Positions 25,671 to 35,751 of a DNA stretch of 64,000 nt are shown one piece after another. The translations under genes were made by a program, and so were the position numbers. The first letter of the stretch is position 1. Every line of letters begins with the position of its first letter. The notes beneath the pieces were generated by a model. That model saw nothing but the letters and a program-made list of their open reading frames with translations, had not been told where the DNA came from and searched no databases. Source of the stretch: Cheilinus undulatus (taxonomy: Eukaryota; Chordata; Actinopteri; Labriformes; Labridae); NCBI RefSeq assembly GCF_018320785.1, contig NC_054876.1, positions 8,992,707-9,056,706 on the forward strand. Reading direction: 5' to 3'.

Positions 25671-25999
25671 ATATTAAGTTTATGCTAATATTAAAATGCG
25701 GACTATTAATTGACTATTTATTAGTACAAAACTATAGCAGATTACAAACATCTGTATTTTTCAGCTCTCCACCAGAGAATCGAACTTCTGTCAAACTTCT
25801 CCTCTCCTCCCCTATTCTTTTCTAAACTTTATGGGTGAAATGTCTTCATATGTGTCTAAAACTAATTAAATTATCTATTGAAATAATAATGACTTACATT
25901 TGGTGCGTGAGGCTCACATTTGGAGAACATTAAACAACTGCAGTGTCTGTTGTTAAATATTAGAAGCAAAAAGAAAAAACTGTTGAATTCCTTTTTCCT

Positions 26000-26715
26000 C
26001 CTAACTCAACGTGCGGCTCTGTCTTCATTTAAAATACTATTCCCCCAGAAAACCTTACGAAAGAGAAACTTTTTTGCCCTTTTTCACCATGTTTTGCCAC
26101 TTTTTATCCATTTAAGCTACATTTTTACCATTAAATACCACTTTCTTCCTCGGTTTTGCCCATTTTAGCCACTTCTTTTGGGTAATTTTATACCATTTTT
26201 GCCTTTTTTCCCCATTTTTTTGCCCATTTCAGCTACCTTTTGCCATTAAAAAACACTTTTTTTTCTCTTTTTTTGCCTGTTTTTGCCACTTTTATCCCAT
26301 TTTTGCCCTTTTCATCACTTTTCACTCATTTAAGCTACCTTTTGCCACTAAATACCACTTGTTTCCTATTCTTTGCCCATTTTTGCCCGTCTTGACTGCT
26401 TTTTCCCATTTTAGTGACTTTTCAACTTTTTTTGCCACGTTTTTTCCACTTCTGGACCATTTCTTGCCACCTGTAATTTATTTTTTTGTCACTTCTCACA
26501 CAGTTTTGCTACTCTCTGACCATTTTCCCAGGTTTTCCTCCCCATTTTTGCCCCTTTTCACCCATTTTTGTTGCTTTTTGTCCATTTTGCCTCCTTTAAC
26601 TTATTGTTATTGCTACTTCAATTTTTTTTTCTGCTTTTCACTACTTAGATGGGGCTCTTGCAAAGGTATTTTTCAACAATTCGGCTCTTTGGTTGAGTAG
26701 GGTTGAGTAACACTG
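26000..26715 (-). mobile_element. hAT-like element (family Y) with internal minisatellite
   Basis: Read on the minus strand, the element starts CAGTGTTACTCAACC, continues AAGAGCCGAATTGTTGAAAAA and then runs into a degenerate array of TGGCAAAAATGGG-like units. The far end near 26000 carries a variant of the AACGTGTGGCTCTGG subterminal sequence of the better copies. It is related to the copies at 33895, 37606, 48544 and 51984. No transposase. Confidence 0.55.
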
Positions 26716-27876
26716 ATATAAAGTGAGTAGTAATCAAACAATATTCAGACACACTGCACACACACCATGGCTCGCACGAGCGACACACACACACAGCTGG
26801 AGCTCACACACAGACAGCACAGATCATAAGGGCTAACAGGCATGTGTGACCTTTCCTATGTTGCTCTGTTGCTGCTATAATATAATGGACAGGAGGCAGG
26901 ATGAATGGAGCACTTGGTCTGGTTTATTCTGTAAAACATGGGACAGCACACACACACACACAACCACAGTTGTGAGGAATTAACAGCAAGTCGCTCAGAC
27001 GTCTGTTCCCGCTCAGACCACAGCATAAGATCATTTGCTACTGTAGTGATCGTATAGTAGTATAATTTTTCAGTTAAAGGTAAATGTTACACAAATAAAA
27101 TACTTTGCAGATTCTGTAAGAGTGGGATGCATTCAAAAATATATACAGAGTTGGCCAAAGCTCCTTTTAGCATTGCAGAACCAAAATTAAATCAATAGCA
27201 CCATCTAATGGTGAAAACATGCCACAGCAAACATGTATCAGTAATGCATTAAACTCAATCATTTTAAACAGCAAACACAGTACAAATGATATAGACAGCT
27301 TAAACTAAACATACCTGTAAAACATGGGACAGCAAACACACAACCAGAGTTGTGAAGAATTAACAGCAAGTCGCTCAGACGTCTGTTCCCGCTCAGACTA
27401 CAAAGGAAAGTTCCATGTTAAAAGATGTATCAGTCACATTCACTCTTTAGAGCCAGCGGTGGCTAACTAACGTTAAAAGCTCTTACGAATGGAATCAAAA
27501 GTCACTAGCAAAGCAATAAAGCTACTGTTTTTTCCAGCATTCTGTTAGATATTCATGTATACAAGAATACTCATGAGCTTTATGCAATATATCCTCAGAA
27601 TTTACATTTAAAGCAGAATTTATGTCTGAGCGAACTTACCCACAGCATAAGATCGTTTGCTACTGAGAGATGGCTAAAGTGCACCGCATTTAGTGCAAGG
27701 CAAACATCCGCTGTGGACTTTCAAAATAAAATACAAAATGGTAAAACTATGGTTGCAGTCCCAGTTTGACAGGAAATTAAAAATAATTTCATTAACTTTT
27801 TTACACTGTTACACATGCACGGCAAGAGTGAAGCATAAATTGTGACACAATTCAAGTCAAATTGGAGTCACTCATT
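26716..27876. repeat. Non-coding region with a local 100-bp duplication
   Basis: The stretch AACATGGGACAGCA through CAAGTCGCTCAGACGTCTGT occurs near 26934-27015 and again near 27320-27395. The flanking CACAGCATAAGATC-TTTGCTACTG occurs near 27020 and 27651. These are short local duplications upstream of the protease array. No exon is supported. Confidence 0.5.
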
Positions 27877-28216
27877 TGGCTAGTTGGCAGGTGTAAATGT
27901 CAAGCCCTGGTGACAACACAAAACATTTTAATATGAACATCTGAAAGCCTTTTTTCTAGCAATTCAAATATTATATTTGTTGTTGTGATGATCTCCGTTG
28001 ATCATCTTCAGCCTAAATGACAGGACTCAGTAAAGCTTTTACACACCGACACAACGGACGTAGCTCATACGTCAACTCAACTCAAAGGAACGTATCACAT
28101 ATCCCACTTATGATTGGCTGAAATATCACAGGATATACTGGATCAGTGAAATTTGTCACTACTTTGAGTTTTAGGTCAAAACACTTCTTTAAATATACCT
28201 AAAATAAGAAATAAAA

Positions 28217-28740
28217 ATGGGTAACTGTTTTGGCCAAGACAAACACAAACAATAGGAAGAAGACTTTTATATCCAAAGTCCATATTCCAGTTTTACAGAG
28301 GACCAGGACTCTTTCAATAACAATGGAGTCCCTAAAACATCTAAAAAACCCCGCTTTTGGAAAAAGTGGTTCAAAAGGAAGGAGGTTCAACAGACCACTG
28401 TGTGGGAAACAAAAACACAGGGAGCTGCAGCGCCACCCTCTGCCACAAAACCAAATTACAACAGCACCGAGAATGTGGACAGAAAAGCTCAAACTGCTTC
28501 AGAGGAACAAAAGATAATCTCTGAGCAAAACAAAAATCAAGAGGAACAAAAAGAACAAGAAACAATCATTGACCTTCATTCCTCAGATGCTCCAAAGCCC
28601 CCAAAAGTCCCCTCAGCAGGTCACAGCGGATGCCTTCAGATCAACACCGTCTGCTGGACTCTTAATCAGTGAGAACATCATCCTTCATAGGATCCCTTAC
28701 TGAGGAGCTAATCTGCCTCAATGATGAAAAAACCTCTGCA
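28217..28740 (+). pseudogene. 5' fragment of the protease gene (unit 0a)
   Basis: The sequence matches the first part of the intact genes at 35752 and 50130, including the start MGNCFGQDK. An in-frame stop TAG at codon 13 replaces a Glu codon. It keeps the basic patch KKPRFWKKWFKRKE and carries an extra stretch rich in Lys, Gln and Glu (around 28470-28560) that the intact genes lack. Homology ends near 28740, before the protease domain. The upstream 75 bases match the 5' leader of the intact genes. It is a broken partial duplicate. Confidence 0.85.
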
Positions 28741-28871
28741 CCAAGAATAGAAGTGGGATTGTGAAGAGAAAGTCACTGGAGACATCTGATCAACCAAGAG
28801 AGAAATTTGTCACTGATTTTTATATTAGGTACAATTTCTTTTCATAATATCAAAACAAAAAAAAGCTATAA

Positions 28872-30870
28872 ATGGGCAACTTTTTTGGCTGTCAAAAAAG
28901 TCAAGAAAAAGAGAAGGAAGAAGACGTTTATGTCTTCAATTCAAATTACAGTTTCTCAGAGGACCAAAACCATTTGAATAACACTGGAGTCCACAAAACC
29001 TCTGTGGAAAACAAAAAAACTAAAAAGACCAGGCTTTTGGAAAAAGTGGTTCAAGAGGAAGGAGGACAGTAAAGCTCCGACTGCCCCTGATGCCACAGAG
29101 GACACTCAGGGAGGAGATGAACCAAACAAGAGGGCTTCAGAGGAAGAAAAGATAATCTCTGATGCTCCAAATCGCCCACAAGTCCCCTCAGCAGGTCACA
29201 GCGGAAGCCTTCAGATCGACACGGTCAGTCTGCTGGACTCTGAATCAGTGGCAATATCATCCCTCATAGGATCCCTTAGTGAGGAGCTAATCTGCCTCAA
29301 TGATGAGAAAAACAAAGAGTTTGAGGTTAGAGAAGCTCCAGTCACCAACAGGGACACCAATGAAGAAGATGGTGATCAATCAGGATTATCAAACCCTGAT
29401 TTTAAACAGGAGCCTTAGGTTGGAGAGGGTGAAGCTAAGGAGGCTTCACTGAACCCCCAGAACGCCGAGGACCCTGAGGGTGAAAATAGCCAAGTTTATG
29501 ATGGAGCTTTTGGAGACATTCAACAAACCAAAAGAGAAATTAATGGTTGAGTGTGCGAATAATGGCAACAAGAAGACACACTGGGTAAACATTGACCCTC
29601 TCCCCACCAATAATCCAAAGCCCCCATTCATCAGCCCAGCAGGCCATGGTGGAAGCATTCACTCCAGTACCATCAGTCAGCTGGACTATCCACCATCTGT
29701 GAAAAAACCCGTCCCGATCCATGAGCTTACCTGTCTCAGGTTCCCAAACCTGGAACAGACGTGCTACATGAACTCGACTCTGCAGGGTCTGCTGTCTCTG
29801 AAGCCTTTTGTAAAAGAGCTCTACAACCAGGAAATGGTTTCGAGCTCTCATCCAGAGACAGAGATCTTCAGAGCGTCCAATGAAGTAGATGTGTCTAGGT
29901 CTGTTGGCAATGAGGCAGGGAAGAGGAAGATTCTGGCTACATTCAAGTCAGTTGTGGCTGAATGTAATCCACAATTTGAGGGCAATGATCAAAAAGCTGC
30001 CCATGCTCCAAAAAAAAAAAAAAACAACTGTGGTGGACGGCTCCTCTCCCTTCGCCGCAGGACAGAAAGATATAAATGATCTTTTATACCCTCAGCAATA
30101 AGACTATATAATTCTACTATAAACAGATGAGACTCCAGACAAATGAATTTCACTTCGAGGATTAAATAAGTTATTATTATTATTATTATTATTATTAGTT
30201 CCTCAGCTGTGTGCTGGAACTCATGAGGTCGCCATCATTGCACCTACAAGCAGAGGCCATGAGTTGGGGCATAAACTACACCTGCCCAGTGGAAGCAAGC
30301 ATTGTCTTCCAGATGCAGAACACAAGAACCTGCATGAAATGTGGATCTCAATCCACAAGGAATGAGGACTTTGTCAATCTGTCCTTGGACCTATCTCAGG
30401 GATACTGTGTGAGCAGCTGCCTGTTTGCCTAAATGAAAGAGACACACATTGACTTCAAATGTCAATGTGGCGCTGAAGTGTCAACCCAGAGGTGGTCTTT
30501 CTTAACACAACCGAATGTACTGATCCTGCAGCTGCAGCGATTCAGGTATACCAAGTCCTACCGTCTGGAGAAGGTACAACGGCCAATTGTGATATCCCAG
30601 AATCTGCTTCTGAACCAGAAGTCGTGTGTCAACCAAGAGACAGCCAATTCTTACTCTCTGGTGAGCATGGTCAATCATCTGGGCTCAGGAGCAGAATATG
30701 GACATTATATCTGTGATGCTGCCTACAGGCCAAAAGGTTCAGTGAACAAGAGGGACTGCTGTCTGACCTGCAACGACAGGGAAGTCAGCAAAACAACCAG
30801 GCAAATGGTCTGCCGCTCGAGGCGTAAGACGGCCTACCTGCTTTTCTATGAAGGGGACCAAACAAACTAA
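28872..30870 (+). pseudogene. Ubiquitin-specific protease pseudogene (unit 0b)
   Basis: It is a full-length but broken relative of the intact proteases. The start reads MGNFFGCQK, so Gly2 is kept but the Cys is moved. One extra base near 29033 shifts the frame just before the basic patch. There is a stop at about 29417, an insertion of roughly 190 bases at 30010-30195 in the middle of the protease domain, and a stop at 30430 replacing Tyr in the zinc-ribbon region. The Cys box (EQTCYMNSTLQGLL) and the His box (YGHYICDA) are still legible. It is more diverged than the two intact copies are from each other, so it is an older duplicate. Confidence 0.9.
30010..30195 (+). mobile_element. Short retroelement-like insertion inside the pseudogene
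   Basis: The insertion interrupts the protease domain where the intact genes read DAHEFLSC. It begins with a run of A, ends in an ATT/TTA trinucleotide repeat, and just before that carries TTTCACTTCGAGGATTAAATAA, which resembles a LINE/SINE 3' end. No coding content. Its family is uncertain. Confidence 0.5.
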
Positions 30871-30962
30871 CCAAGATGAGCAGAGCAGGCTGGGAAATCT
30901 GGAGGAAGCACAGCACACACAAAAAGATGTTCAGCAAAACCCTCATGAATCATGAATCCATA

Positions 30963-31725
30963 GTCTAGAGTCACCTGCAGGGACAGACACAAGGCATGGG
31001 TGCAAGAGAGACCTCTTGTCACAGATTCTGTTTGTAATTTTTATGGACCTCCACAGTAAGTTTCATAGGATTTTACCGTGAAATATTTTACAGTAAAATA
31101 CTGTGAACTCACTGTGGAACTTGTGCAATTAGGTAGCCAGTAATATATTGTGAATTTCACAGTAAGTAACTGGACTACATGACCTAAACGCATTTGCATT
31201 GCAAATAAAAGAAAAAAAGGAAATAGCAATTTTTAGTCTTTTGTCATATTAACATTAAACTGTTTTTACAACATAACATCACCATAACGATTCATATTTA
31301 ATATCAAATTTTAAAAACACTTTTTAAGAAAATAAATAGTGCAAAAGCATACAAACCATTGATGAATCTTTGTTTAAAGTCTTTGTTGTCAGATGACTTC
31401 TCAGGCAGCATCAGTAAATCATATCATACGTATAATCTTACATAGATTTGTTTTTTCCCATTTTAAATCCCAATCAGTCGTAAAAATTTGACACTGGAAG
31501 CAAATTAAAAAGCAATGTTGTAACAACTAAGTTGAAATAAAGATGAAAATAAGTCCATTCACTCCTACTGTACTATAAAGATGCTTGAGTACAGCGGAAA
31601 AAGTCACTGCCACAGTAATGGCCTGTGAAGTCCATTAAAGAAAGTGTGTGCATCATGTGAAGTGTGTAAGCCTTGTTGAAAACAATGAAAGCGAAGAGGG
31701 CTGCAATTACCCCATCATCAACTCC
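30963..31725. repeat. Unit 1 left part with small palindromic motif
   Basis: The unit starts at the GTCTAGAG sequence. Between about 31050 and 31180 there are repeated inverted motifs such as TTTTACAGTAAAATACTGTGAA and CACAGTAAGT, suggesting a short palindromic MITE. The same block recurs near 44100 and 58505. AATAAATAGTGC near 31335 contains a polyadenylation-type hexamer. No exon on the plus strand. Confidence 0.45.
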
Positions 31726-31729
31726 TCCT

Positions 31730-31841
31730 CCTCCTCAGCACAGATCCACACAGTCCACCATGACTGAAACTGGAATGTTCCTGGTAAAGGGCGTCTTCTG
31801 GCCTTGACCGGCTGTACTGGGCAAGGACTTCAAAGTTCACA
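31730..31841 (-). pseudogene. Broken terminal exon-like segment of an unidentified gene (unit 1)
   Basis: The minus strand reads a splice acceptor TTTTAACAG followed by an open stretch encoding VNFEVLAQYSRSRPEDAL. The corresponding segment in unit 3 (59153-59261) continues in frame to a stop. Here one extra T after the GCCCTT run shifts the frame. I cannot name the family. Confidence 0.45.
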
Positions 31842-32028
31842 CTGTTAAAACAAGTCAAAACAATATAGAAGTAAATAGAAATAACACAGACTCAGATATA
31901 TAATCAAAGCTCCAAATCCTCATCAATTTTTGTTCGAAAAATCTGGGTGTAAATGTAGCATAATCATTTCCTGGTTAGAGACCCATAAAAGCATCTTTCC
32001 TATCATACAGTAAAAAACTAACTCATAC

Positions 32029-32110
32029 CTGCTCCATTGCAATGAAATGGTCCATCATCTCTACAGCAGAGGGGCAGCAGGATTAGTGCATGGTATATCA
32101 TGGTCAATAT
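32029..32110 (-). other. Exon-like segment with a possible signal peptide (unit 1)
   Basis: The minus strand shows an acceptor TTTCTTACAG, an 82-base segment and a donor GTATGAG. An ATG inside gives MIYHALILLPLCCRDDG, which looks like a short secretion signal. Joining it to the segment at 31730-31841 does not keep that segment's frame, so either one is damaged or the pairing is wrong. A near copy is at 45081-45162. Confidence 0.3.
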
Positions 32111-32142
32111 CTGTAAGAAACGATAAAATAGGTCCTTTAAGA

Positions 32143-33191
32143 TAGTTGTTCTCAACATTGGGACTGGGACCCCTTTGGGGGTGGAGAGACTCTGAGAGTG
32201 GGTCTCCAGATGCCTTCAAAAACATAAGGATATTTTTAAATTACACTATTGCCACATCATACCAATTTTGCTCAATTCTAACCCATTTTCATACATTTTT
32301 CCTATGAATTTGGTCAATTTCAACACATTTTTGCCCCTTAAAACCGATTTTAAACCCTTTCCACCACTTTTTTTTCAGCCTGTTTTTGTCACTTCTAAAC
32401 CAATTCTTGCCACTTTCTGCCTATTGTTGCCTCTGTTGACCCAGTATTGCCAGTACCAACCTTTTAAGCCTGTATTTTGCCCATTTTAACCACATTTCAT
32501 TATGTGATATGCTTCTTTGTGCCAGTTAAACCAATTTCTGCCAAATTCTGCCTATTTTTCCACTTCAGTTACCCCTTTTGCCAGTTTATATCAATTTTTT
32601 TTACCTATTTCACCAAATTTCCACCCGATTTTATCACTTTAAAGCCACTGCAGCCAGTTGTTAGTCCCCTTTTACCACTACTTATGTCTATTTTGCCTCT
32701 TTAACCTATTTTTTGGTGATTTAACCACTTTTATCAGGTTTTTGCCACTTCTAACCCATGTTGTCTACTTTTAAATCCAATTTCACCACTTTTTCCACCA
32801 ATTTTGCCATTACTACCCCATTTTAGCAAATTTTAAACCATTTTCATTCTGTTTTCAACAAAAGGGATTTACATTTTGAAGAAGGCTAGTCACTGCACAA
32901 ATGAAGAAAAATATATTTGTTTATTTCATAAGTGGTTATTATTCAAGTGAAATATAAGATATGTATATTACAGCTTAACTTTTCAATGGGCCATGTTTTG
33001 CTGACCTCCATGGTCCCCCAGTTTGGCCGGGTCCCATAAGGCTTTCCCATTTATCCTCCCTTTATGGGCAGCCTTGTTTGCACATTACTATTCTTGACGG
33101 CTGTGTTCAACCACCCACAGGTACAGTGGGGGTCCCTGGTCTCTGGCACCTTTATTTGGGGGTTGCGGGCTGAAAAGGTTGAGAACCCCTG
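32143..33191 (-). mobile_element. hAT-like element (family X) with perfect target duplication
   Basis: The ends TAGTTGTTCTCAAC and GGTTGAGAACCCCTG are imperfect inverted repeats of the CAGKGGTTCTCAACC type. They are flanked by CTTTAAGA at 32135-32142 and 33192-33199, a perfect 8-bp duplication. The interior from about 32260 to 32860 is the degenerate minisatellite of TTTTTGCCACTT-type units. There is no transposase frame, so it is nonautonomous. Confidence 0.8.
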
Positions 33192-33894
33192 CTTTAAGAC
33201 ATTCAGACTATGCTTCACCTATTGTGGATTCCCTATTAGTAACTGGAAACGTGCTGAACCACATGTATCAGTACGTATGAAACACTTAAACATAATTTTA
33301 AGACAACCATTTATACATTCATTTACTAGAAAAATGACAATTATTTACTTATACCCATATTAAATGACAGAATACCTGGTAGAGCCGCTTGAAATCTAGT
33401 ACGTATGGATGTTTGGGATTTTCTTCCTCAGCTTGCTCACGTTCAGCACTTTGTGGTTACAGCCCTCTTACCAGCACAGACACAGGATCACAGCAGATGG
33501 ATGGATCACATCAGCCTCTCCTTACAACTGACAGAACTGATAGAGGTATAGATACATAGATACATAAATCATTGATTGAAAAACAACAATAATTTTTTTT
33601 TTTTTGTCATATTATTCTTAAATAATTTCACTTTCTGAAGAAAATGGTGGAAACTATTTGGTTTTTTAAAACATTATTCATTTTCAAAACAAATCAACAC
33701 CACCAAATAAACCTGGTCCTGTTCTAGTAAACCATCCTTTTTATTTCAATGAGAAGCCATTTAAGTAATACGTCTGTAACTCCTTAAAAAAACAAGGTAT
33801 TTGTCAAAACCTGAAATCTGAGAAAGATCCTATAAAAACAGAAAATCAACGCATAATTTCCCAACAGAAATATTTAATATATGTGATTATAGAT

Positions 33895-34672
33895 CAGTGA
33901 TACTCAACGTGTGGCTCTGGAGCCACATGTTGCTCTCTTGTGATTATTTGTGGCCCTTTTATGTCTTAGTCTAAAACATTATTCCCCCAGAAAACCTTAA
34001 AAAAAGGGAAACTTTTTTGCCCCTTTTTACCCATTTAAGCTTCCTTTTGTCATTAAATACCACTTTTTGCCTACCTTTTGCCCATTTTTGCCACTTATCG
34101 CCAATTTAAGCTACCTTTTGCTATTAAATACCCTTTTATCCCATTTTTTTGCCACGTTGTTCAAATTTTTGCCACTTTGATCCCATTTTGATCCCAATTT
34201 TCGTCCACTTGTCGCCCATTTAAGCTGCCTTCTGCCATTAAATACCACTTGCTTCCCCATTTTCCCCCCACCTTTATCTCATTTTTGCCCTTTTCACCAT
34301 TTTATGTTCATTTAAACACACGTTTGTCATTAAACACCACTTGTTTCCTACTGCTTTTTGCCCATTTTAGTCACTTTTCACTCGTTTCTTGTGTAATTTT
34401 TGCCACTTTTGGACCTTTTCTTGCCACCTGTAAGTCATTTTCTTATGACTTCTCCCCCATTTTTGCTACTTCCTGAAATTTTTCCTCATTTCCACCCCTT
34501 TTTCATCCATTTTTGCTGCTTTTTGAACAATTTTGCCATCTTTAACTTGTTTTTTCACTACTTCCAAAGTCTTTTTTTTGCCACTTTTCACCACTTAGCT
34601 TGATTGTGGCTCTTGCAAAGATATCTTTCAACAATTTGGCTCTCTGGTTGAGCAGGCTTGAGTAACCATACT
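33895..34672 (-). mobile_element. hAT-like element (family Y) in unit 1
   Basis: The left end CAGTGATACTCAACGTGTGGC and the right end region (CAATTTGGCTCTCTGGTTGAG) match the ends of the 37606-43985 composite. The interior is the TTTTTGCCCATTT-type degenerate minisatellite, about 250 bases longer than in the unit 2 copy at 48544. The right end is slightly decayed. Confidence 0.65.
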
Positions 34673-35306
34673 ATAGTTGTTTCACAACAGAAGCTACATG
34701 TTGTATTTCCAGTCAGTCAATAGAACAGATACCCTTCAAGCCAGTCAGACTAAAGCAGCCATATGGTTGCTTTAGTTGTTTAACAGATCATTAAAAGTCA
34801 TTATCTTACCTAGTAGATTAGTTTGTCTCGATTATATGAGCCTTATGTGAAAATATCCTGTGTATACTCATAAGTCAATATACATTTAAAATACCAGCTA
34901 CACCCTGTTCATAAATGGGTCTGATGGAAAACACAATTTAGCCTAATATTTCACATAAAGTTAAATAATAACCTGTCTATTAGTCTTTTCAGATCTCCAT
35001 TAACGTTTGCATTACAGCAGCCTATCTTCCTGGGGTCTGCTCAATTCCAGTGACCAGGGTCCGACATTAACGTTTGCCCGAATGCCCGGGGCAACTTCAA
35101 AAAGCCCACGGGCAAGCAAAACTTGCTCAATGCCAGTGACAATACTAAACATTTTAATATGAACATCTAAAAGCCTCTTATTCTAGCAATTAAAATATTA
35201 AATTTGTTATTGTGATGATCTCCGTTGGTCATCTTCAGCCTAAATGACAGGAGTCAGTAAAGCTTTTACACACTGACATAACGGTCGTAGCTCAAACGTC
35301 AAACGG

Positions 35307-35751
35307 TCGTTTTACTACTAATAGACAGGTGAATACTTATTTACCTGATGCAGCCGGCCTCACAGACGTATCCCTGTGTGTTTTGGTATTGTTTCGTCCG
35401 TTTTTTCAGGTGTGTTTAACATCCCCAGTCCTGCTTCTGAACAGGCTATCACCGCATTGACTCACCTAACAGGCAGAGGTTAGCGTTAGCCACATTAGCC
35501 CGCTATGGTACCTGTGGGCAACTTAAGCCCCGCCCCTTCTTTATTATTGGTCCACTTGGCGGGCTTGTGACGTCATAGATCAAAGGAACGTAACACATAC
35601 CACCACTTGAAAACATCTATACTATATATCTATAATATCAATACTATATATATACTGAAATATCAGGATATATTGGATCAGTGAAATTTGTCACTACTTT
35701 GAGTTTTAGGTCAAAACACTTCTTTAAATATACCTAAAATAAGAAATAAAA
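35307..35751 (+). promoter_or_regulatory. Probable promoter and 5' leader of the unit 1 protease
   Basis: A GC box (GCCCCGCCCC, near 35527), an inverted CCAAT box (ATTGG, 35546-35550) and a consensus CRE (TGACGTCA, 35568-35575) lie within 50 bases. TATA-like runs follow near 35625-35655, about 100 bases before the ATG. The 75-base leader just upstream of the ATG is shared with unit 0. The segment from about 35307 to 35580, with the GC box and CRE, is missing from unit 0. No experimental support. Confidence 0.5.

Noticed and set aside
31050..31180. Possible CRISPR-like or structured RNA repeat from ACAGTAAAATACTGTGA motifs
   Set aside because: The motifs are irregularly spaced short palindromes typical of a small MITE, in a vertebrate genome, with no spacer pattern.
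32268..32704. Pro/Phe-rich open frames such as those at 26359, 32268, 34249, 37861 and 45520
   Set aside because: These are translations of the degenerate TTTTTGCCACTT-type satellite and not genes.
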